From: a virus
Length of the DNA: 30,443 nucleotides
Virus record (IMG/VR): IMGVR_UViG_3300043639_000034
Coordinates: 1 to 30,443 of that record
Strand: one strand, 5' to 3'
In this document: positions 6,987 to 13,569 of the stretch, piece by piece
How positions within the stretch are numbered: position 1 is the first letter of the stretch
How the letters are laid out: every line of letters begins with the position of its first letter
Program-made: the position numbers and the translations under genes
The notes under the pieces: generated by a model
What the model saw: only the letters and a program-made list of their open reading frames with translations
What the model was told of the DNA's origin: nothing
Database searches by the model: none

Positions 6987-7301
6987 ATGAACACGCTCGG
7001 AATCACGAGAGATCGGGTGACCTGGGACCCGGAAAACGAAGCGGACCATCGGACGCGCCGTCCCGACGTCAGCTTCGAGGAAATCAAGGAGGGTTTCGAG
7101 TTCGACACCGCGCTGGCCGAAATCGATGACCGCCACGACGAGCTGCGATTCCGCCTTCTCGGGCTGCTCGGACCGCGGGTCCACGTAGTCGTGCTCAATC
7201 CGCGCAACGGCTGGTGGCGGCTTATCACGGCATGGAAGGCCAACAGGAAGGAGACGAGGCGATATGTCCAATACGCAGACGAAGTTTCGCGACGCGGCTA
7301 A
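6987..7301 (+). CDS. brnT: BrnT-family toxin (ribonuclease) of a type II toxin-antitoxin pair
   Basis: A 104-residue protein with the BrnT pattern: VTWDPENEADHRTRRPDVSFEE at the N-terminus (written here to show the WDPEN and VSFEEI landmarks), then a beta-rich core LGLLGPRVHVVVLN, then ITAWKANRKETRRYVQY. The last segment corresponds to the ISARxAxxxExxxY signature of the family. BrnT is a RelE-fold RNase that blocks translation. The ATG at 6987 may be leaderless; a GTG at 7017 with a weak GAGAG upstream would give 94 residues, nearer the usual length. The gene overlaps brnA by 38 nt and lies opposite to the surrounding replication operon, suggesting separate acquisition. Confidence 0.82.
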   Translation: MNTLGITRDRVTWDPENEADHRTRRPDVSFEEIKEGFEFDTALAEIDDRHDELRFRLLGLLGPRVHVVVLNPRNGWWRLITAWKANRKETRRYVQYADEVSRRG

Positions 7302-7617
7302 GCGAGCAAAGAAGTCGCTCAAGACGATGACCGACGAGGATGATGCCGCAGCCACTGCAGCGGCCAAGGATGAGAATGCGGACGCTGAACTGGTCGAGGC
7401 TGACGATCGCCGCGTTAGTCCACGGGCGCGCGCGGCGGCGGAGAAATACGGGATCGGCACCGTGGTCGTGCGCAGTCGTGGACGGCCGCGTATGGAGCAT
7501 CCGAAGGAGAACGTCAGCATGCGTCTCGATGCCGACCTTCTGGATGCGCTGCGCACCAGTGGACCCGGCTGGCAGACACGCGCCAACGACATGTTGCGCA
7601 AGGCGGTCGGGCTATGA
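7264..7617 (+). CDS. brnA: BrnA-family antitoxin
   Basis: A 117-residue protein whose C-terminal third is the BrnA DNA-binding domain: KENVSMRLDADLLDALRTS followed by GPGWQTRANDMLRKAVGL. The GxGWQTRxNxxLR signature is diagnostic for this ribbon-helix-helix family. The N-terminal part is acidic and disordered (DEDDAAATAAAKDENADAE), as expected of the toxin-binding segment. An AGGAG about 10 nt upstream supports the start at 7264. In the family, toxin precedes antitoxin, as here, and the antitoxin represses the pair. The stop lies 7 nt from the convergent stop of the resolvase gene with no visible terminator between. Confidence 0.87.
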   Translation: MSNTQTKFRDAAKRAKKSLKTMTDEDDAAATAAAKDENADAELVEADDRRVSPRARAAAEKYGIGTVVVRSRGRPRMEHPKENVSMRLDADLLDALRTSGPGWQTRANDMLRKAVGL

Positions 7618-7624
7618 GCAAACA

Positions 7625-8215
7625 TCATGCTGCCCGCTCCTGTCCGAATAGCCGGATCTCGCGCGGCGGCACCCGTGCCAGCGTCACGCTGGCCCAATCC
7701 CACACGGCGCAGGCGTCGGCGCGATCGTCGTCGCTGCAGTCCCGGCCGAAATAGCCGAGGTCCTGGCAGCGCCGGACAATGGCGTTCTTGCGCTCGGCAC
7801 GCCCGCCGGCCCACCGGCCCTTGCCGAGGAAATGCTTCGTGACCGTTGCCACATGCGCGTCCCGGCATTGGACGCCGTGGCGCTGGCACATGCCGGCGAC
7901 GATCGCGTGAAGCCCGAACGCCGAAAGCACCGCCGCCTCGTTCACGGCATGATCGCGGAAGGCGGCCAGGGAGAACGCCGCCTCCTTGACCACCAGGGCC
8001 GGCTTCGGCCCGTATGGCCGTGCGGGATCGCGGGGATCGACGCCGGACAGGATCAGATCGAGCACCGCGATCAGATTGCCGGCTTGCACGGCGAGGCCGC
8101 CGGAGGGCTTGGACAGCGCCAGCGTATAGGACGCTGGCACGAAGCCCGGCGGGCCCACGGCGACGCCGAGGCGACGCCCCAGGTCAAGCCCCACAAGCGG
8201 TCCAGCACGCGGCAT
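7625..8215 (-). CDS. RuvC-like Holliday junction resolvase
   Basis: The 196-residue protein has the RNase H-fold layout of RuvC-type resolvases: a first acidic strand VGLDLGRRLGVAV near the N-terminus, a conserved glutamate in LVVKEAAF, and a C-terminal acidic pair in SDDDRADACAVWDWA. A basic stretch (TKHFLGKGRWAGGRAERKN) precedes the last motif. Phage versions resolve recombination and replication intermediates before packaging. The start at 8215 was preferred to a GTG at 8227 because the G-rich sequence 4 nt upstream of the ATG is a good ribosome binding site. It follows the GapR-like gene by 18 nt and would share its transcript. Confidence 0.82.
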   Translation of the reverse strand: MPRAGPLVGLDLGRRLGVAVGPPGFVPASYTLALSKPSGGLAVQAGNLIAVLDLILSGVDPRDPARPYGPKPALVVKEAAFSLAAFRDHAVNEAAVLSAFGLHAIVAGMCQRHGVQCRDAHVATVTKHFLGKGRWAGGRAERKNAIVRRCQDLGYFGRDCSDDDRADACAVWDWASVTLARVPPREIRLFGQERAA

Positions 8216-8233
8216 CGATCCCCCCACGCGTTG

Positions 8234-8821
8234 CTATGGCTGCACGGTGAAGGACGAAGCCACGCCGCCGATGCCGGCCTGCTCGATCTCGCCCAGCGCC
8301 TCCGTTTCCTCGGTGCTTTCGCCGCCCAGCGCCTGCGCGTGCTCGGCCGCGGGCGAGCGTGGCTTGCGGGCCCGCTTTGTCTTCGGCGCCTCGTCCTCGG
8401 TCTGCTTGAAGCGCGGGCGCTGATCGCCCTCGCCCTCCTCGTCGCCGCCGGCAAGATCGAGCGCCGCCTGGCCGAGCGGCGTGTCGCCAAACGCCCCGAG
8501 CGCCTCGACCAGCGTCTCAAAGGCGTCGGCGTCCTCGTCCTCCAGCTCGTCGGCAAGCGCATTTTGCTTACGCTCCAGCTCCCGATACTTAACGAGACCT
8601 TTGAGGGCTCTAACGGGAACGTCTTCGGCCTTGGCGTCTTTGTAGATTTCCTTGATGTCGCCGCGGAGTGCCTTGGCATCCGCCATATACTTGCCTTTGA
8701 GTGAGGCAAGATCGTCGAGCACGCCCTCGACCCGCTTCAGGAACGGCTCGGCCCGTCCCTCAATGCTGTTTTCTGGCATCACGGCAGTCTCCTTTGCTTC
8801 ACGAAAAACATCGTCGCTCAT
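8234..8821 (-). CDS. GapR/DUF2312-like DNA-binding protein with long acidic-basic tail
   Basis: The 195-residue protein starts MSDDVFREAKE. Its core (LKRVEGVLDDLASLKGKYM, LRGDIKEIYKDAKAEDVPV, ALKGLVKYRELERK) matches the DUF2312 family that includes GapR, an alphaproteobacterial nucleoid protein that clamps overtwisted DNA ahead of forks and polymerases. The core ends with FETLVEALGAFGDTPLG. A variable tail follows with an acidic patch and a basic KTKRARKPRSP stretch. Chosen start 8821 overlaps the gcrA stop as ATGA. Being between gcrA and the resolvase and upstream of dnaB, it may manage supercoiling of replicating phage DNA or compete with host GapR (inference). Confidence 0.78.
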   Translation of the reverse strand: MSDDVFREAKETAVMPENSIEGRAEPFLKRVEGVLDDLASLKGKYMADAKALRGDIKEIYKDAKAEDVPVRALKGLVKYRELERKQNALADELEDEDADAFETLVEALGAFGDTPLGQAALDLAGGDEEGEGDQRPRFKQTEDEAPKTKRARKPRSPAAEHAQALGGESTEETEALGEIEQAGIGGVASSFTVQP

Positions 8822-9345
8822 CGCCAATCTCCGGGACGAAACTGCCGCGCGCTGCTGCCGCTGGTGCCGCGCAGAAAATGGTGCGGGCAATAGTTCCGCA
8901 CTCCTTCCGGCACCGGATGGCCGCAGAACACGAACGGCCCGTCGCCGTAGGGCCATTTGCATTGGTCGGCGGCCAGCTCGATCAGGCGGAGATCGCGGCT
9001 CGGCGGCTCGATCGTCGGATCCACCTGGTGTGGAGATGGAGGTGGCGGCGGGGGAGGAGCGGCGCGGGGCGCGTGCGATCGCGCCGGCGTCTCGTCCGGC
9101 TTCACCCTAGCTCGGCGCGGCTTGGCTTTCGGTTCGGGGTCAGGCTCGGACAGCCGCATCCAGCCCCTCGGCGTGCCAGGCCGCGCATAGGCAGGACGAC
9201 GCTGGCCCCAGCCGCCCCTGTGCGCCTTGCCGATAACAGAATTCCTGGTCACGCCGTCGCCGAGCCTGTCGGCTATCAGGCTGGCCGAATGGCCCTCCTC
9301 CCATAGCCGGCGGGCGAGCGCCGTCCTCTCTTCCGTCCAGGCCAT
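8818..9345 (-). CDS. gcrA: GcrA-family cell cycle regulator
   Basis: The 175-residue protein has both GcrA landmarks. The N-terminal helix-turn-helix reads AWTEERTALARRLWEEGHSA, then LGDGVTRNSVIGKAHRGG. The C-terminal sigma-70-binding region contains LAADQCKWPYGD and FVFCGHPVPEGVRNYCPHH with its cysteine/histidine pattern. Between them is a long proline/arginine-rich linker (a run of eight prolines near residues 96-103). Host GcrA binds the RNA polymerase housekeeping sigma factor and activates promoters carrying CcrM-methylated GANTC sites. A phage copy could redirect cell-cycle transcription. It lies upstream of, and overlaps, the GapR-like gene; downstream of the methyltransferase. Confidence 0.9.
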   Translation of the reverse strand: MAWTEERTALARRLWEEGHSASLIADRLGDGVTRNSVIGKAHRGGWGQRRPAYARPGTPRGWMRLSEPDPEPKAKPRRARVKPDETPARSHAPRAAPPPPPPPSPHQVDPTIEPPSRDLRLIELAADQCKWPYGDGPFVFCGHPVPEGVRNYCPHHFLRGTSGSSARQFRPGDWR

Positions 9346-9392
9346 TGCAACGACCTCGTAAAGGGCAAAAACAAGAGCCGAAAACGCCAGGC

Positions 9393-9626
9393 TTACGCTT
9401 CCCGCCGGTAACGCTGCGGCGGCTCGTCCTCACGCTGGTCCTCGAACAACTCGGACATGAACTCGGTCGAAGACGGCGGCTCCCACGGCGGGTCGACGGG
9501 GATCCGGTCGATGCTGTCGCCCAGGCCGGCGACGTAGCCGCGGTGGTAGGCGAGCAGATACAGGCCGACGCCCAGCAAGGCAGCGATGCCGACCGTCAGA
9601 GCCCACATCGCCAGGGAGGAGATCAT
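9393..9626 (-). CDS. Small single-pass membrane protein (77 aa)
   Basis: The ATG at 9626 overlaps the methyltransferase stop (ATGA) and has GGAGG 4-5 nt upstream, so it is very likely translated. Residues 4-26 form one transmembrane helix (LAMWALTVGIAALLGVGLYL). A charged, proline-containing cytoplasmic or periplasmic tail follows (DPPWEPPSS, EDQREDEPPQRYRREA). No known family is recognised. A membrane anchor inside an early operon next to DNA modification and cell-cycle genes could be an exclusion or host-takeover protein, but the sequence does not show which. Confidence 0.65.
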   Translation of the reverse strand: MISSLAMWALTVGIAALLGVGLYLLAYHRGYVAGLGDSIDRIPVDPPWEPPSSTEFMSELFEDQREDEPPQRYRREA

Positions 9627-10684
9627 GCTGCCTCCGCCCTCTCGCCAGGAGCCTCATAGCCCCACGCGTCCCATCCCGGCCGCGCCTGGCGCGCGTTGAG
9701 CTCGATCTTCGGCAGGGTCGGGTAGAACGTCTCCGCAAACAGATGCGCGAAGTCCGGCTTCTCGGAGTGAGCCATGACCGGCGCATCGATGACGGAGTTG
9801 AATTGCGTGCCCATCACCGGCGCCGGGAACTTGCCGCGCGAGCCGATCAGCAGCAGTTCGTGCTTGTTCCGCACCCAGAAGCCGGTGCCGATCCGCGGCT
9901 TGTTCCAGACGATATGCGAAACGTAGTCGAAGCCCCACGCGCCCATGACGAGGACGCCCTGAGGCATCATCGGCACGGTCGCCCAGAGTAGGAGGACGGC
10001 ATCGTCGGCGGCGATCGTCTCGACCGGCCGCGCGACAATCACTTCCAGCACCGATGTCGGGTAATGGTTGTCGGCCGAACGATCCATGCCGGTCGAGCGC
10101 GACCACGGCTCGAACCGCCATTCGGGATCGGCAAGAATCACACCATAACGTTTCTGCGGTAGTGCAGTGATCTTCGCGGCGAGAGCCTGTTCGCGCTGCT
10201 CGCGCCGCTGTTTTTTCTCCTGCTGCTTCTCGGCTTTTGCTTCGTTTATGACGGCCTTGTCGCCCTCGACCGTGGCGACCGCCAGCCGCTTCTTCTTTTC
10301 GATCTCCGCCTCGCGTTGCTCTGGCGTCGCCTTCGCTGCGTGGCGAACCTGTTTGGCGAGGTTCTTGTCGACGCCCTGCTCCTCCAATGTCGGAGGTTTG
10401 ATAGCCGGGGTTTTGCGAACCCCACCTATCTTCCGCTTGCGTCCGGCGCGGTCGCCTCCCGTGGCAAGCGTACCTGCCTTGCGGCGCTGATCATGCAGCT
10501 CGGCAAGTCTGCTGACGGCCCGCTCTTTGAGCTCGACTGCCTTGCCTAGGAGTTCGCCATCCTTGGCCTGTTTGGCATAGGCCGCAAAAGCGCGGGACGT
10601 GTCATAGATCTGCTTGACCTCATCAACCGACGTCGCCGCTGCTAGGGCTCGCCTCGCGGCCTCGTATTTGACCAGCTTCGTCAT
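9623..10684 (-). CDS. MT-A70-family N6-adenine DNA methyltransferase
   Basis: The C-terminal half (from about residue 178) is an MT-A70 domain: GVILADPEWRFEPWS, SADNHYPTSVLEVI, DDAVLLLWATVPMMPQG, VSHIVWNKPRIGTGFWVRN and KHELLLIGSRG. The catalytic tetrapeptide is DPEW (residues 186-189) rather than the textbook DPPW, a variant also typical of related phage proteins. The N-terminal half (VKYEAARRALAAATSVDEVK, then a long KKKRLAV/EKQQEKKQRREQ coiled coil) is a common phage accessory region. The start at 10684 overlaps the preceding gene as ATGA. The enzyme probably modifies phage or host adenines to evade restriction or alter transcription. Nearby GcrA, a methylation-dependent activator in hosts, makes the latter worth testing. 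Confidence 0.85.
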   Translation of the reverse strand: MTKLVKYEAARRALAAATSVDEVKQIYDTSRAFAAYAKQAKDGELLGKAVELKERAVSRLAELHDQRRKAGTLATGGDRAGRKRKIGGVRKTPAIKPPTLEEQGVDKNLAKQVRHAAKATPEQREAEIEKKKRLAVATVEGDKAVINEAKAEKQQEKKQRREQREQALAAKITALPQKRYGVILADPEWRFEPWSRSTGMDRSADNHYPTSVLEVIVARPVETIAADDAVLLLWATVPMMPQGVLVMGAWGFDYVSHIVWNKPRIGTGFWVRNKHELLLIGSRGKFPAPVMGTQFNSVIDAPVMAHSEKPDFAHLFAETFYPTLPKIELNARQARPGWDAWGYEAPGERAEAA

Positions 10685-11079
10685 TTCAGGATGTCCCGGA
10701 GTCGGAGAAGGACCACGTCGAACCGGCCGTCGTCGCCGGCGCCGGTGCGCCACTGACCGGCGCGGAATGCTGCCCGCGCCAGGCGTTTCAGCCGCTCGAT
10801 CGGAAACATCAGATAGACGAGCGTCTCGCCGTCACGGAGGAGCTCGTGGACCCAGTAGCCGGCCTCGGTCACCGAGATCCCGGATGGCTTACCGTCGCAA
10901 CGAAACTCGACGCAGATGTTGCCGGTCTGCTCCCACTGCCAGGTCTCGCTCTTGAGCTCGATCTTCTCGATCCTGCCAGTCCTGAAAATCTCGCCGAGGC
11001 GGCGCTCGTTGATCAGCGCCTGGCCGAGTTGAAGGTCGAACTTGTTGTCGCGGCGGAAATCGACCTCGAGGACGGCCAC
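10681..11079 (-). CDS. Conserved phage protein, possible PD-(D/E)XK-type nuclease
   Basis: A 132-residue protein. The spacing of FDLQLGQALINERRLGEIF, a beta-strand IEKIELKSETWQWEQ, and NICVEFRCDGKPSGISV suggests the acidic-(E-x-K) core of PD-(D/E)XK nucleases. The later AGYWVHEL and LVYLMFPIERLKRL segments fit the same small-domain layout. I know similar phage proteins as unannotated conserved neighbours of methyltransferases and recombination genes. The nuclease reading is inference from motif spacing. The stop overlaps the methyltransferase start (ATGA), so the pair could form a modification-nuclease unit or supply the exonuclease partner for Bet. Confidence 0.6.
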   Translation of the reverse strand: MAVLEVDFRRDNKFDLQLGQALINERRLGEIFRTGRIEKIELKSETWQWEQTGNICVEFRCDGKPSGISVTEAGYWVHELLRDGETLVYLMFPIERLKRLARAAFRAGQWRTGAGDDGRFDVVLLRLRDILK

Positions 11080-11511
11080 TCATCTCTCCCCGCCTTCGCG
11101 ATCAATGGGGATCAGTCCGCCAGCGCTTCCGGTGCCAGCCGCTCCGTCAGCCATGTCCCGAAGCGCATGAATATCCGGCTGATGAAAATCCGGGTCCGTA
11201 ACGGCAAGACGCGTCTCAAGCCGCGCCAAAATCTCGACTGCCCGACGGTAGTCATCGCGTAACACCTTCAGGTCTCGGGAACGCTCGACGGCTACGCGGC
11301 GGGCCGCGTCCAATTCCTCCGGGTCAACCCGACGGGCTTTGCCGTACCAGAAGGACTCCGTCCGACCGCGCTCGAAGCCCAGCCGCCGAGCGGCGCGGGC
11401 AATGGCATGTGGCGGACGCTCCCCCGGTATCGCCGGAGACGCAGCCAGCCGGACAAGCTGAGACATCTCCGCGATCGCGCTACTCACGTCCAACCCTCGT
11501 TTTTTCGACAT
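11080..11511 (-). CDS. Conserved small phage protein, probably DNA binding (143 aa)
   Basis: Start 11511 was chosen because AAGGAG lies 9 nt upstream; longer starts have no ribosome binding site and unlikely composition. The protein begins MSKKRGLDVSSAIAEM. A central part (AIARAARRLGFERGRTES, then FWYGKARRVDPEELDAARR) resembles a helix-turn-helix followed by a helix, seen in other alphaproteobacterial phage early proteins. A long helix (LKVLRDDYRRAVEILARLE) then precedes a glycine-rich tail. No function is known. It lies one base from the nuclease-like gene and probably shares the leftward early transcript. Confidence 0.6.
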   Translation of the reverse strand: MSKKRGLDVSSAIAEMSQLVRLAASPAIPGERPPHAIARAARRLGFERGRTESFWYGKARRVDPEELDAARRVAVERSRDLKVLRDDYRRAVEILARLETRLAVTDPDFHQPDIHALRDMADGAAGTGSAGGLIPIDREGGER

Positions 11512-11713
11512 CTCGAAACGCTCCTTCGCCAAACTCATCGGCGAAGGAGAAGAGCGGTCGGGTTGATCGTTCAGGGTCGCGGCGCCGGTGCCGGCAAGCG
11601 AAGGCGCGCGACAAGGTTTGAAATCCGCGGGCATCGCCGCCCACGCGGAGGAGGCCGCCACGGTGATCTGGTCCCTCGGACATCGTGGCGGCCGTCGTTT
11701 CGAACGCGTTCAT
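11480..11713 (-). CDS. Doubtful small ORF coupled to the cro-like gene (77 aa)
   Basis: The ATG overlaps the stop of the cro-like gene in the ATGA arrangement used throughout this operon, and the frame would fill the otherwise empty 198 nt before the next gene. Against it, the product is arginine-rich after residue 18 (ACRHRRRDPERSTR) and resembles an out-of-frame reading, and it has no recognised family. An alternative in another frame is a GTG-start extension of the 143-aa gene. I list it because the segment would otherwise be unexplained. Confidence 0.3.
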   Translation of the reverse strand: MNAFETTAATMSEGPDHRGGLLRVGGDARGFQTLSRAFACRHRRRDPERSTRPLFSFADEFGEGAFRDVEKTRVGRE

Positions 11714-11952
11714 GCCGTAGCCTCGGCCGGCACCCTTCGCTTTGCGGCGTTCCGCGCCGCGATCTCCATCAGCGATTCGGCGGTGACGCCCTCGATGCCG
11801 CGCTCCTTCGCCGCCGCTATCAGCGCCGGCCAGTATTCTGGCGGGATCGAACCGCGGGTCTTCATCGCGCCAGCATGATTGCGACTAACGCCGATAGCCG
11901 CGCCGAACAGCTTCGGTCCGCCGAAAGCATCAATGATTGCGTCAGGGTCCAT
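11710..11952 (-). CDS. Cro-like helix-turn-helix regulator
   Basis: An 80-residue protein, first gene of the leftward operon and divergent from the repressor gene. DAIIDAFGGPKLFGAAIGVS followed by RNHAGAMKTRGSIPPEYWPAL is a Cro/YdaS-type helix-turn-helix, in which the GGPKLFGAAIGVS helix pair and the RGSIPPEYW segment are typical. Cro proteins repress the CI promoter and commit the phage to lysis. There is no ribosome binding site before the ATG, and the promoter would start transcription about 3-4 nt upstream, so the mRNA is probably leaderless. A C-terminal RNAAKRRVPAEATA tail is basic. Confidence 0.75.
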   Translation of the reverse strand: MDPDAIIDAFGGPKLFGAAIGVSRNHAGAMKTRGSIPPEYWPALIAAAKERGIEGVTAESLMEIAARNAAKRRVPAEATA

Positions 11953-11961
11953 GCGGCAAAA

Positions 11962-11990
11962 TGTCTACGCTACGTAGACAGTTCTGTCAA
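11962..11990 (-). promoter_or_regulatory. Leftward early promoter (PL) overlapped by a repressor operator
   Basis: Read leftward, TTGACA (11990-11985, a full consensus -35) is followed after 17 bp by TAGACA (11967-11962). Transcription would begin near 11955, almost at the cro-like ATG. A perfect inverted repeat TGTCTAC-N5-GTAGACA spans 11962-11980 and covers the -10 box, so bound repressor would block the promoter. Confidence 0.7.
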
Positions 11991-11991
11991 C

Positions 11992-12029
11992 ACGACATGT
12001 AGACAGGTGGTGATTACAATTTGTAGACA
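11992..12029 (+). promoter_or_regulatory. Repressor promoter with two more operator half-sites
   Basis: Rightward ACGACA (11992-11997), a 17-bp spacer and TACAAT (12015-12020) form a modest promoter whose start (about 12027) lies 2 nt before the repressor ATG, like lambda PRM. GTAGACA occurs at 11999-12005 and at 12023-12029. The latter touches the start codon and pairs with an imperfect TGATTAC at 12011-12017 at the same 5-bp spacing. Confidence 0.6.
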
Positions 12030-12775
12030 TGAGAGATGTTGGTAGTCCATCAGAAAGATTGAAACAGGCTCGGGCGAATGCCGGTTTTCGTTCCGCAAGG
12101 GCGGCTGCTGCGCGCTTTGGATGGGCGCCGAGCACCTATGCCGCCCACGAAAACGCAAGTCGCGGCTTTGGAGCCGAGGAAGCAGTGACCTACGGGCGCA
12201 ATTTCAAGGTAAACCCGCAGTGGCTGCTTTTCGGCACTGGCGAGGCTTCCACGCGATCGATCCCAATCATGGGCTACATCGGTGCTGGGGCGGAAATTTC
12301 GCCCGAGTTCGAACAGGTGCCGCCCGAAGGCCTCGACCAGGTCGATCTGCCGTTTGCGGTGCCACCTGACCTGATCGGCCTTGAGGTCCGCGGCGAATCG
12401 ATGCTCCCGCGCTACGAGGACGGCGACGTAATCGTAGTCTGGCGCGATCAGCGCGGAACGATCGATGGACTGCTCGGCGAAGAGGCTGCCGTCCGGACGG
12501 ATCGCGGCCAGCGCTTCCTGAAGCGCGTGCTCCGCGGCGTGCGAAAGGGGACCTATAACCTCGAGTCCACCAACGCCAGTTCGAAGACTATCGAAGGTGC
12601 TCGGCTGGATTGGGCCAGCGAAATTTACCTCACCGTTCGTGCCGCCCAACTCCGCCGTATTGCGGCCCGCGAGCGCGCCGCTGGGAAGCGTCGCGACGCG
12701 AACCGCGCCCGCGACACCGAAGGCATGCACGAACTACCTCTCACAAAGAAAACAATAACGAAGCACCATGACTAA
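12029..12775 (+). CDS. CI/LexA-type phage repressor (HTH plus S24 autopeptidase)
   Basis: The 248-residue protein has an N-terminal helix-turn-helix (SERLKQARANAGFRSARAAA, then RFGWAPSTYAAHENASRG). The S24 peptidase domain follows: GYIGAGAEI with the expected Ala86-Gly87 self-cleavage site, GESMLPRYEDGD with nucleophile Ser124, and RGQRFLKRV with general-base Lys165. RecA-stimulated self-cleavage would induce the prophage after DNA damage. The ATG at 12029 lies 2 nt after the predicted transcription start, so the mRNA is likely leaderless. A basic C-terminal tail (RERAAGKRRDANRARDTEG) extends beyond the usual domain. It likely binds the GTAGACA operators here and at 14048-14091. Confidence 0.9.
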   Translation: MRDVGSPSERLKQARANAGFRSARAAAARFGWAPSTYAAHENASRGFGAEEAVTYGRNFKVNPQWLLFGTGEASTRSIPIMGYIGAGAEISPEFEQVPPEGLDQVDLPFAVPPDLIGLEVRGESMLPRYEDGDVIVVWRDQRGTIDGLLGEEAAVRTDRGQRFLKRVLRGVRKGTYNLESTNASSKTIEGARLDWASEIYLTVRAAQLRRIAARERAAGKRRDANRARDTEGMHELPLTKKTITKHHD

Positions 12776-12790
12776 TCAGAGAGACGATCG

Positions 12791-13558
12791 ATGACCGTTA
12801 CAATTCAGCTTGGCTTCCAGGCCGTCAACAATCCATTTGTAGAATTCCCTTGGGACGTCGACTTTGCTGCCGGGGGCGTCCCGGACATGGTGTTCACTTA
12901 CGATGCTTCGGGAGACACGGTCGTTCTCTACCAACACCACGATTGGGAGCAGACCGGGCGCTATTGGGAAGTCCAGTTCGTTCCGCCCGTGGCGTGGTCG
13001 GACATTCAGGGGAAGAACGCGTCGACCCTGATCGCGGACGGGGTGACCGTGCTCGGCAGCCTCTATAACGACCGGCTGCTGATGACCGAATCCGCCGAGT
13101 ACGTCTCCGGGGACTCGGGCGACGACGTTGTCGAGGGCCGCGGCGGTGATGATTGGCTGGTCGGCGGCTGGGGGAGAGACACCCTTTCGGGTGGCGCTGG
13201 CAATGATCTCTTAACGGGCGGCGACGAGAGCGATCGCTTCGTCTTCGATGCCGCCATCGGCCCCGATAACCTAGATCACGTAACCGATTTTGCCAGCAAG
13301 AAATCGTCCCCTGACAGGGACCGCCTGCTCCTCGACAGCGACGTGTTCGCCGCCCTCAACAAACCCGGCGAGCTGAAGGATAAGTTCTTCGAAAACGGCA
13401 AGCACGCCGACGACAAGAACGACTTCCTCCTCTACCACAAGAAGTCGGGCGGCGTGTTCTACGACGAAGACGGCGACCGCAAGGGCCATGACCCGATCGA
13501 GTTTGTGATCCTCGACAATCACCCCAAGCTGATCGCCGCCGATTTCGAGGTGATCTGA
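12791..13558 (+). CDS. RTX calcium-binding, type I-secreted protein (lysogenic conversion candidate)
   Basis: The 255-residue protein carries hemolysin-type nonapeptide repeats from about residue 107 to 145 (SGDSGDDVVEGRGGDDWL, WGRDTLSGGAGNDLLTGG), which bind calcium after export. A serralysin-like C-terminal module follows (DRFVFDAAIG, LDHVTDFAS, DRLLLDSDVFAAL), ending IAADFEVI, consistent with a type I secretion signal. The N-terminal 100 residues (HHDWEQTGRYWEVQF and others) match no family I recognise and hold no metalloprotease HExxH. It begins 15 nt after the repressor stop on the same strand, so it should be expressed in lysogens. No ABC exporter is in the window; a host system would be needed. 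Confidence 0.82.
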   Translation: MTVTIQLGFQAVNNPFVEFPWDVDFAAGGVPDMVFTYDASGDTVVLYQHHDWEQTGRYWEVQFVPPVAWSDIQGKNASTLIADGVTVLGSLYNDRLLMTESAEYVSGDSGDDVVEGRGGDDWLVGGWGRDTLSGGAGNDLLTGGDESDRFVFDAAIGPDNLDHVTDFASKKSSPDRDRLLLDSDVFAALNKPGELKDKFFENGKHADDKNDFLLYHKKSGGVFYDEDGDRKGHDPIEFVILDNHPKLIAADFEVI

Positions 13559-13569
13559 GGGAGGGGGCA

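Noticed and set aside
6882-7889. Leftward open frame spanning the toxin-antitoxin pair (335 codons)
   Set aside because: It crosses two real genes on the other strand and the promoter region; BrnT and BrnA motifs are clear in the rightward frames.
10381-10423. Two adjacent hairpins (CCTCC/GGAGG and GGGGTT/AACCCC)
   Set aside because: They lie in the middle of the methyltransferase coding sequence and are short enough to arise by chance in GC-rich DNA.
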